The notes under the pieces are model-generated. The model was not told the DNA's origin. It searched no databases and worked only from the letters and a program-made list of their open reading frames with translations. Of a stretch of DNA of 14,083 bases, positions 1-5,363 are shown one piece after another. A program made the translations under genes and the position numbers. The stretch comes from Ekhidna sp. Lineage in GTDB: Bacteria > Bacteroidota > Bacteroidia > Cytophagales > Cyclobacteriaceae. Every line of letters starts with the position of its first letter. Positions within the stretch are counted from its first letter, which is position 1. The stretch is from the NCBI GenBank assembly GCA_013214445.1, contig JABSPG010000039.1, positions 1-14,083 on the forward strand, read 5' to 3'.

Positions 1-169
1 TCAAAGGTGTATTGATATGTTTTGCTCCCCACTCCACCACCTTAGAGACATATTCATCTTGGGGGGCAAGGACAATCACTTCATGCCCCTTCTCTAAGAA
101 GTTCTGAACAAGTCCCTTCCGAAAATTGTAGATATTCCAGCACGTATTTGCAACAAAGGCAATCTTCAC
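1..169 (-). CDS. Glycosyltransferase family 4-like protein, N-terminal fragment
   Basis: The reverse strand from 169 to the window edge codes for 56 residues that begin VKIAFVANTCWNIYNFRKG and continue with EKGHEVIVLAP. This is the usual opening of GT-B glycosyltransferases of the GT4 type: a first beta strand, a loop contacting the acceptor, a helix, then the G-H-E-V strand. Such enzymes transfer sugars from nucleotide donors in surface polysaccharide synthesis at the cytoplasmic face of the inner membrane. The start is GTG at 169, because the codon directly upstream in frame is the stop TAA. The rest of the gene, including the donor-binding domain, lies outside the window. It is divergent from hflX. 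The family call rests only on the N-terminus, so the substrate is unknown. Confidence 0.72.
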   Translation of the reverse strand, partial: MKIAFVANTCWNIYNFRKGLVQNFLEKGHEVIVLAPQDEYVSKVVEWGAKHINTPL

Positions 170-196
170 TTACTTAAAACTGTTTGAGGAGCAATC

Positions 197-228
197 TTTT
201 GTAAGCTATCTGTAATTCACAAACTTTG
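197..228 (+). promoter_or_regulatory. Bacteroidota-type promoter of hflX
   Basis: TTTTG at 197-201 is followed after exactly 19 bases by AAACTTTG at 221-228. The known Bacteroidota sigma-ABfr consensus is TTTG, about 19 bases, then TAnnTTTG, so only one position of the -7 box differs. Transcription would begin only a few bases before the ATG at 238, giving a very short leader. The assignment is by pattern only. Confidence 0.45.
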
Positions 229-237
229 CACTAGAAT

Positions 238-1362
238 ATGATAGAAACTGCAAAAAAGAACGAAAGAGGTATCTTGGTTGCTGTCGGCAGCAAGTCTGAG
301 TCCGACGAACGAATGCAGGAAATGATGGATGAACTAGAGTTTCTCTCTCAGACCCTGAAAATCGATATACAAGGAAAGTTTACTCAAAAACTCGAGTATC
401 CTGATCCAAAAACATTTGTAGGCAAAGGCAAGCTAGAGGAAATAAAGACGGTCTGCACTGCCGAAAAAATAGATGTGGTGGTTTTTGATGATGATTTATC
501 TCCTTCTCAAATACGGAATTTGGAGAAAGACCTCAAAATCAAAATCTATGACAGAAGTTTACTCATACTGGACATTTTCTTAAAAAGAGCAAAGACAGCA
601 CAAGCAAAAACGCAGGTAGAACTTGCGAGATTTCAATACCTGCTCCCTAGGCTTACAAGGATGTGGACTCACTTGGAACGACAAAGAGGAGGAACTGGAA
701 CAAGAGGTGGTGCTGGTGAAAAGGAAATAGAAACCGACAGAAGAATCATTCGAGATCAAATCAATGTCTTGAAGAAAAAACTGGGAAAAATTGAAAAGCA
801 GTCCAATACGCAGAGAAAATCAAGAAGTGGAATCGTAAGAGTTGCACTAGTAGGCTACACCAATGCGGGCAAATCAACACTAATGAGACTGCTCAGCAAA
901 GAGAAAGTATACGCAAAAGACGAATTGTTTGCGACTGTTGACTCTACGGTGAGAAAGGTAGTTTTAGAGAGTCTCCCCTTCTTACTTTCAGATACAGTAG
1001 GTTTTATCAGAAAACTACCACACTCCCTGATCGAATCTTTTAAATCTACATTGGCGGAAGTACATGAGGCGGATATTTTACTTCATGTTATTGATGCTTC
1101 CAATCCCTCCCATGAAGACCACATAAAAGTAGTAGAGGAGACCTTGTCTGAAATCGGAGCAAACAATATCACAACCATCAAAGTCTTCAACAAAATTGAC
1201 CAAATAGAAGAGCTAGAAAACCACATGAGTAAGGGTAACTCAATACAAATAAGTGCTAAAAAAGGTGAAGGCTTACCTGAACTTAGAAAGCTCTTGATCC
1301 AAGAGGTTAAAAAAGTTCATATGAAGATTTACCCCAATTACATGCACCCGGAGATTTATTAA
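238..1362 (+). CDS. hflX: GTPase HflX
   Basis: This 374-residue protein is a complete HflX, a GTPase that binds the 50S subunit and splits stalled or heat-damaged ribosomes. The N-terminal HflX domain (about residues 10-150) holds the stretch YPDPKTFVGKGKLEEI. It is joined by the family's glycine-rich linker GGTGTRGGAGE (151-161) and a basic helical segment to the G domain. The G domain shows G1 GYTNAGKS (206-213), the FATVDST switch I segment (231-237), G3 DTVGF (252-256), G4 NKID (318-321) and G5 SAK (339-341). All GTP-binding motifs look intact. Length is normal for a short HflX without a long C-terminal extension. It is monocistronic as seen here, with its own promoter, and is a housekeeping gene on the chromosome side of the tRNA insertion site. 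Confidence 0.96.
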   Translation: MIETAKKNERGILVAVGSKSESDERMQEMMDELEFLSQTLKIDIQGKFTQKLEYPDPKTFVGKGKLEEIKTVCTAEKIDVVVFDDDLSPSQIRNLEKDLKIKIYDRSLLILDIFLKRAKTAQAKTQVELARFQYLLPRLTRMWTHLERQRGGTGTRGGAGEKEIETDRRIIRDQINVLKKKLGKIEKQSNTQRKSRSGIVRVALVGYTNAGKSTLMRLLSKEKVYAKDELFATVDSTVRKVVLESLPFLLSDTVGFIRKLPHSLIESFKSTLAEVHEADILLHVIDASNPSHEDHIKVVEETLSEIGANNITTIKVFNKIDQIEELENHMSKGNSIQISAKKGEGLPELRKLLIQEVKKVHMKIYPNYMHPEIY

Positions 1363-1449
1363 TCGCAGTAGGTACACCAATGCTGATTTATCAGTTTTTA
1401 GGAGTCAGTAGCCTTGAAGGATTTAGTTAGATTTGCAATCTTGAATTTT

Positions 1450-1521
1450 GGCCCCATAGTTCAATGGATAGAATAGAAGTTTCCTAAACTTTAGATCCAG
1501 GTTCGATTCCTGGTGGGGCTA
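1450..1521 (+). tRNA. tRNA-Arg (anticodon CCU)
   Basis: The 72 bases fold as a full cloverleaf. The acceptor is GGCCCCA (1450-1456) with TGGGGCT (1514-1520), the first pair being G-U. The D arm is GTTC (1459-1462) with GAAT (1471-1474). The anticodon stem is GAAGT (1476-1480) with ACTTT (1488-1492) around the loop TTCCTAA, with anticodon CCT at 1483-1485. The T arm is CCAGG (1497-1501) and CCTGG (1509-1513) around TTCGATT. The discriminator is A1521, and CCA is not encoded. It reads AGG codons. An integrase gene starts right behind it, so its 3' end is the probable integration target of the element. Confidence 0.93.
1497..1521 (+). other. Putative left attachment site in the tRNA-Arg 3' end
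   Basis: Tyrosine recombinases of islands commonly recombine within the T arm and acceptor 3' half of a tRNA gene and leave that gene intact at one end. Here the tRNA is intact and the integrase begins about 130 bases downstream, which fits this arrangement. I looked by eye for a second copy of the T-arm/acceptor sequence in the intergenic parts of the window and did not find one. The site is therefore inferred from position only. Confidence 0.4.
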
Positions 1522-1577
1522 CTTTATAGTATTTTAGCAAACCTCAAAAAACCTTAATACAACTGTAAATCAATGTA

Positions 1578-1593
1578 TTACCAGTCGGTAACG
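1578..1593. promoter_or_regulatory. TTACC/GGTAA inverted repeat upstream of the integrase
   Basis: TTACC (1578-1582) and GGTAA (1587-1591) form a dyad with a 4-base centre, about 60 bases before the preferred integrase start. The right arm extends to CGGTAAC (1586-1592), the reverse complement of the GTTACCG motif found twice before the HTH gene (3668-3684). It may be an operator, or an arm-type site for the integrase or HTH protein. The function is inferred. Confidence 0.35.
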
Positions 1594-1651
1594 TTTGTTA
1601 AGATACGCTAAAATTCGCATTTTTGTTATTAAATATTTTATTACAACAAAT

Positions 1652-2872
1652 GTGAAGAGCTACCCTACCTTAACGATAGTTTACAATAGACTCAAATATC
1701 AGTCCAAATCTGGCTTTGCCCCTGTCTACCTACGGATCTACTATAAAGCAAAAACCGATTATGCCATTCTTAGTAGAATTCCACCGATCCATCAACAAGA
1801 CTGGATAGGAAACACTAAACAAGATTTATATGTCCTAAATGAAGATGTAAATCGTGCCATCAAAGAAATCCTTCATTCATCCAAGGATTGGGTACAAGGG
1901 AAGGTTCTTAATGGTCACCCGATCACAATCGAGGAAATTAAGGAACAAGTAGTTGGGGTTAAGGCAAATGAAACCTTTAACGAATTTGTGGATCGATACA
2001 TTCGAAATATAAACAAGCGAAAAAGTGAAAGTGAGAAATTTGAGTTTGGCACGATCAAGGTTTATAAAACTTACAAAAGACATTTAAACGATTTTAGAGA
2101 AAGCATTCAGTTTAATGAACTCAGTCCTACACTGGCGCATGAATTTGAACGATTTCTCGCAGTAGATAGAAATCTGAATGGAGCTAGCCGAAATAAATAT
2201 TTTGACAAATTCAAGATCACCTATCGCGCTGCTTTTAAGGAAGGTCTTGTGAAGATAGACGAGAAATTAATGTTCGATGGCATTAAAATTAAAGAAGAGA
2301 AGTCCCGCCGAGTTGCTTTAAATCAAGCTGAGATGAAAACTCTCCTGGAGAGTACTCTAAAAGATCCGAGAGATGAATTCTTCAAGTCTATTTTCGCTTT
2401 CCAGTGCCTAACAGGAATGTACTATTCGGATATTAGAGAATTGAAGGTCTCTAATATTCAAAGAGAAATATTCAAGGAGAATGAGATAGAGAAAACAATC
2501 GACTACATCACCAGCAATCGAATAAAGAACGATCAATCCTATGTTATCCCATTATTTGAGTCTACAAAAGAAATTCTGGACAAACATTCAACTTGGAAAA
2601 GTGGCGATCCTGAACGTCTACTTTTTGAAGAATTAATAAGCGATCAGAAATATAATCAGAAGCTCAAATCAATTGCCGATCAGCTCAGCATCAAAAAGAA
2701 TATCACAAATAAGGTAGGTCGTCATACATTCTCTGAGCTTATGGCATCTCTTGGCGTACCTCTTAAAACAGTAGGAAGTGCTTTAGGCCATACCCAGGTG
2801 AGCACTACCGAAATATATGCTCGGATGAGTACATCTAGTGCTTTGAGGGGATGGATTGATTTCAAATTGTAA
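1652..2872 (+). CDS. Tyrosine-type site-specific integrase (IntDOT-like)
   Basis: This is a tyrosine recombinase that would integrate and excise the element at the neighbouring tRNA-Arg. The open frame reaches back to a TTG at 1595. I prefer GTG at 1652 (406 aa), because the protein then begins MKSYPTLTIVYNR, like the arm-binding domain of Bacteroidota integrases. Numbered from GTG, an arm-binding domain (about 5-85) is followed by a SAM-like core-binding domain (about 115-215) and a catalytic domain (about 225-390). R357 (KVGRHTF), H380 (LGHTQVSTT) and the nucleophile Y389 (EIYARMS) are visible. The first catalytic Arg, expected after TGM, is Tyr257, and the His of HxxR is Lys354. IntDOT of CTnDOT also lacks the first Arg, so these changes need not mean inactivity. 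The next gene starts 3 bases after the stop. Confidence 0.9.
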   Translation: MKSYPTLTIVYNRLKYQSKSGFAPVYLRIYYKAKTDYAILSRIPPIHQQDWIGNTKQDLYVLNEDVNRAIKEILHSSKDWVQGKVLNGHPITIEEIKEQVVGVKANETFNEFVDRYIRNINKRKSESEKFEFGTIKVYKTYKRHLNDFRESIQFNELSPTLAHEFERFLAVDRNLNGASRNKYFDKFKITYRAAFKEGLVKIDEKLMFDGIKIKEEKSRRVALNQAEMKTLLESTLKDPRDEFFKSIFAFQCLTGMYYSDIRELKVSNIQREIFKENEIEKTIDYITSNRIKNDQSYVIPLFESTKEILDKHSTWKSGDPERLLFEELISDQKYNQKLKSIADQLSIKKNITNKVGRHTFSELMASLGVPLKTVGSALGHTQVSTTEIYARMSTSSALRGWIDFKL

Positions 2873-2875
2873 GAT

Positions 2876-3610
2876 ATGGATGTCATCAAAATTTATCATA
2901 ATGATATAGATGGAGCTTTTCAGGATTTTCAGGACGAAATGGAAGAAATAGCTAGCAAAAAAAGCTCAAAAAGTTTGTTACAATTCCTACATGACTTTTC
3001 GATCCTTCTAAATAAATATGAAAGTGTTGTAGCGTGCAACAATCCCGACGAATACTTCGAGTTAAAGGAAAAAGAAAAGTTATTTCAACAGAAGTACCCG
3101 GAAGGAACTAGATTATTGAAATTTTTAATTTCAAATACAGTGATTGATGGCACATCTGGAAAAGTAAAGTCTGTAGCTCCGACCATATTAGAAAGAAGTG
3201 CCTTTCGGTCTTTCATTTTGATAATACAAAATTTTGTATTTCGTAATTCTCAAGTGAACGAAATTCCACAACTCCCAATATTAAGTCTGCTGAAGGATGT
3301 GGATGACTACAAAGAAATAATCAAGTTCCTGACGGATGAATCAATAGTGAAAAAAGATTTTAGTATTGGGGTAACCAAAAAAGAGAACACCAGTCTTTCA
3401 GACTTCATCTATTACTTAAATGAATACAACTATTACCGAAATAGAATAACATCAACATGGGTTGAAATTTTAGATAAATGGGTCGATTCGATTAAAGGAT
3501 ATGATCCAAAGGCTGGGACTAGACTATTCAATGGAAGACAGAGGGATATCGAAAGACAGTCTTGGCTAAAAAACGCATTAATTAAACTGCCCAAGAAGAG
3601 TTTTTACTAA
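2876..3610 (+). CDS. Hypothetical protein co-transcribed with the integrase
   Basis: I do not recognise this 244-residue protein. It is soluble-looking, without a signal peptide or clear membrane segment, and is rich in Lys, Glu, Asp and aromatic residues. The first 80 residues are predicted helical with an acidic start (DFQDEMEEIASKK). A hydrophobic helix (SFILIIQNFVF, about 112-122) lies mid-protein. The C-terminus is basic (GRQRDIERQSWLKNALIKLPKK). It starts 3 bases after the integrase stop, so the two are almost surely translated from one message. By position it matches the orf2-type gene between integrase and excisionase-like gene in NBU-type elements, and a role in recombination control is possible. 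That is inference from place only. The frame is real, judging by length and tight coupling. Confidence 0.72.
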   Translation: MDVIKIYHNDIDGAFQDFQDEMEEIASKKSSKSLLQFLHDFSILLNKYESVVACNNPDEYFELKEKEKLFQQKYPEGTRLLKFLISNTVIDGTSGKVKSVAPTILERSAFRSFILIIQNFVFRNSQVNEIPQLPILSLLKDVDDYKEIIKFLTDESIVKKDFSIGVTKKENTSLSDFIYYLNEYNYYRNRITSTWVEILDKWVDSIKGYDPKAGTRLFNGRQRDIERQSWLKNALIKLPKKSFY

Positions 3611-3666
3611 ATCAGAATTGAAATCTTGTTACATCAATGATGATTTGATTCCTCATTAAACAATTT

Positions 3667-3684
3667 GGTTACCGCTCGTTACCG
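3667..3684. promoter_or_regulatory. Tandem GTTACCG motifs upstream of the HTH gene
   Basis: GTTACCG occurs at 3668-3674 and again at 3678-3684, a spacing of 10 bases, so both copies face the same side of the helix. They lie 60-76 bases before the HTH gene start. The same heptamer, inverted, sits before the integrase gene (1586-1592). This pattern suits a binding site for a regulator that acts on both promoters, the HTH protein itself being the obvious candidate. Confidence 0.4.
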
Positions 3685-3743
3685 ATTGAGTGTCATAGCT
3701 TACTGCATTTGCTTGTTTTGGTATTCAGATAAACATTAACAAA

Positions 3744-4013
3744 ATGGAAACTAAAACATTTATAAACATCCCGGCTGATACTTTTAAGAAACTTGAAAGC
3801 GATCTTGAAGAAATCAAAAGCCTAGTAAAGAGTCGAATCGAAACGACACAAAAAAGTCACTACACGACAATTGAAGTAAAAGATCAATTAGGCATTGGTG
3901 CTACAAAGCTTCATCAGCTAATGTCTACTGGCCAATTGGTTAAAATAAAAAAAGGTAGAAGAGTGTATATCACCAGAGAAAGCATCCAGCGATACCTAGC
4001 TAGCTCAGAATAA
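3744..4013 (+). CDS. Helix-turn-helix protein, excisionase/MerR-like
   Basis: This 89-residue protein has an N-terminal helical, probably coiled-coil segment (about 10-33, LESDLEEIKSLVKSRIE). Behind it is a winged helix-turn-helix of the excisionase/HTH_17 type (about 41-85), with TTIEVKDQLGIGATKLHQLM, the basic turn KIKKGRRVYI and the closing helix RESIQRYL. In Bacteroidota mobile elements, proteins of this build next to an integrase act as recombination directionality factors or as transcription regulators. It is separated from the 244-aa gene by 133 bases carrying two GTTACCG motifs and is followed at once by a strong terminator, so it is probably its own transcription unit. Which of the two roles it has cannot be told from sequence. 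Confidence 0.85.
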   Translation: METKTFINIPADTFKKLESDLEEIKSLVKSRIETTQKSHYTTIEVKDQLGIGATKLHQLMSTGQLVKIKKGRRVYITRESIQRYLASSE

Positions 4014-4016
4014 ACA

Positions 4017-4054
4017 AAGCCGATCTCGCGCAAGATCGGCTTCCCTTTTTTTTT
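4017..4054 (+). terminator. Rho-independent terminator after the HTH gene
   Basis: A perfect 10-base-pair stem, AAGCCGATCT (4017-4026) with AGATCGGCTT (4033-4042), closes a 6-base loop CGCGCA and is followed by CCC and nine T residues (4046-4054). It starts 4 bases after the HTH stop codon. It isolates the int/HTH part from the primase-helicase unit. Confidence 0.93.
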
Positions 4055-4066
4055 GATTTTATCATC

Positions 4067-4175
4067 TGGGGTCATCGAAAACCACCCCAACAATAATTAT
4101 AAACATGTTAAATATACACTATTTGAGCTATTCATGCTCGAATTCAGAACCCCATAACCCCAAAAAGGCAACCCC
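4067..4175 (+). promoter_or_regulatory. Leader with AACCCC repeats before the primase gene
   Basis: Between the terminator and the primase lie 163 non-coding bases. TGGGGT (4067-4072) can pair with ACCCCA (4084-4089). GAGC (4125-4128) can pair with GCTC (4136-4139). AACCCC occurs at 4148-4153, 4156-4161 and 4170-4175. ATAACCCC (4154-4161) is the reverse complement of the GGGGTTAT at 7493-7500 inside the iteron array. This may hold the promoter and a second binding region for the replication protein, or an autoregulatory site. No known riboswitch was recognised. Confidence 0.3.
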
Positions 4176-4203
4176 GTCTAGAAGTTTATTAGCCACCAAC
4201 CGG

Positions 4204-4212
4204 AAAGGAGGT
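4204..4212 (+). promoter_or_regulatory. Strong Shine-Dalgarno sequence of the primase gene
   Basis: AAAGGAGGT (4204-4212) matches the anti-Shine-Dalgarno end of 16S rRNA almost completely, and GGAGG ends 6 bases before ATG 4218. Bacteroidota genes rarely carry such a site, and the other genes in this window do not. It fixes the start of the primase and suggests unusually strong translation or an outside origin. Confidence 0.75.
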
Positions 4213-4217
4213 AGGTT

Positions 4218-5363
4218 ATGCCTCTAATCACTCAAAATACTATTGACAAAATCTTCGACGTGGTAGAAGTAGAGACGGTTGTTTCTCAGTATGTCAATCT
4301 CAAAAAGTCTGGTTCATCATTGGTAGGAAAAAGCCCATTTAAGCCCGATGAAAAAACCCCTTCGTTCTTCGTCGTTCCTTCCAAGAATATCTACAAGTGT
4401 TTCAGCACTGCTAAAGGTGGTGGCCCTATTCGTTTCCTGATGGACTACAAGCAGATGTCTTTTGTAGAAGCCATCAAGTCCATTGCAAAGCTATATAGTA
4501 TCGAGGTTCAATATGAAGAGGAATCTGAGCAACAGCGAGAAACAAGGGAAACCAAAGACTATCACATCAAACTCAGAGAGGCAGCAGTAGTAAAGTATAT
4601 CAAAGCACGAAACGAACTTGCTGAGGATCACAAAGCACACGACCAGCTATCGAGACTATCTGACGAATCAATAGAAGATTGGAGGATAGGTTTTGCACCG
4701 GAAGAGGGGAACTACATCTATAACCTTTGCCGTGAAAAGGGACACGTAGAGCCAGCACTAGAGGCGGGGTTATTAGGTCAGTCACAAGACAACTACTACG
4801 ACCACCTGAGAGGTAGGATAGTCTTCCCTATCTATGATCACAATGAAAACCTAATCGGGCTATCTGGAAGAATCTACGATAAGAGTAAGAAGGAAGCCAA
4901 ATACCTGCACTCTAAGGGGATCAATAAGAACGGAGTGCTATTTGGTCTGCATCTTGCGAAAAAGCATATGGCAAATAATCAAAGTGCCATATTATGCGAA
5001 GGTTTTACAGATGTTATAGCATTACACGAAGTAGGTCTCAAAAATACAATTTGTACGATGGGGACTTTCCTCAGTGATGATCAACTTCGGTTACTGAAAA
5101 GATATGCGAAGAAAGAAGTAATCATTTTACGTGATGGCGATACTCCTGGATTGATCAGCGCACAAAAGGACATGCAGTTGATCATACGCAATGATATGAA
5201 GGCCAGCATTGTCGTCCTAGAAGACGGGGTTGATCCTTACGAATTGTGCCATGACCTCAATGCGGATGATCCAAAGGAATACATTTTAGAGCGTAAGCAA
5301 GATGCCCTGTTATACTTTGCTGAAAATCTGCAAGTCTGCCGTAGATGTTCACGACAAAAGTGA
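4218..5363 (+). CDS. DnaG-type primase, N-terminal part of a frameshifted primase-helicase
   Basis: This 381-residue frame makes RNA primers for replication of the element. The order is the DnaG zinc-ribbon-like domain (about 1-100), the basic polymerase subdomain with LRGRIVFPIYDHNENLIGLSGRIY (197-220, given here as two parts: LRGRIVFPIYD and NLIGLSGRIY), and a TOPRIM domain with the acidic residues E261 (CEGFTDV) and D306/D308 (RDGDTPG). In the zinc ribbon the expected CPFH is S39-P-F-K42 and the expected second CxxC Cys is Thr64; only C61 remains. As I recall, host DnaG of Bacteroidota has lost these ligands too, so this points to a Bacteroidota lineage. The last ten or so residues (VCRRCSRQK) do not look like DnaG. 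The natural continuation is read one base further on in the frame of the next entry, so the gene is probably one unit broken near 5331. Confidence 0.88.
   Translation: MPLITQNTIDKIFDVVEVETVVSQYVNLKKSGSSLVGKSPFKPDEKTPSFFVVPSKNIYKCFSTAKGGGPIRFLMDYKQMSFVEAIKSIAKLYSIEVQYEEESEQQRETRETKDYHIKLREAAVVKYIKARNELAEDHKAHDQLSRLSDESIEDWRIGFAPEEGNYIYNLCREKGHVEPALEAGLLGQSQDNYYDHLRGRIVFPIYDHNENLIGLSGRIYDKSKKEAKYLHSKGINKNGVLFGLHLAKKHMANNQSAILCEGFTDVIALHEVGLKNTICTMGTFLSDDQLRLLKRYAKKEVIILRDGDTPGLISAQKDMQLIIRNDMKASIVVLEDGVDPYELCHDLNADDPKEYILERKQDALLYFAENLQVCRRCSRQK

Noticed and set aside
1383..1399. CTGA/TCAG hairpin followed by five T residues downstream of hflX
   Set aside because: The stem has only 4-5 pairs with a 2-4-base loop and no G/C-rich part, too weak to call a terminator.
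1595..1651. TTG-initiated N-terminal extension of the integrase
   Set aside because: The extra 19 residues (LRYAKIRIFVIKYF...) do not fit the arm domain start, overlap the likely regulatory dyad region, and GTG 1652 gives a family-like N-terminus.
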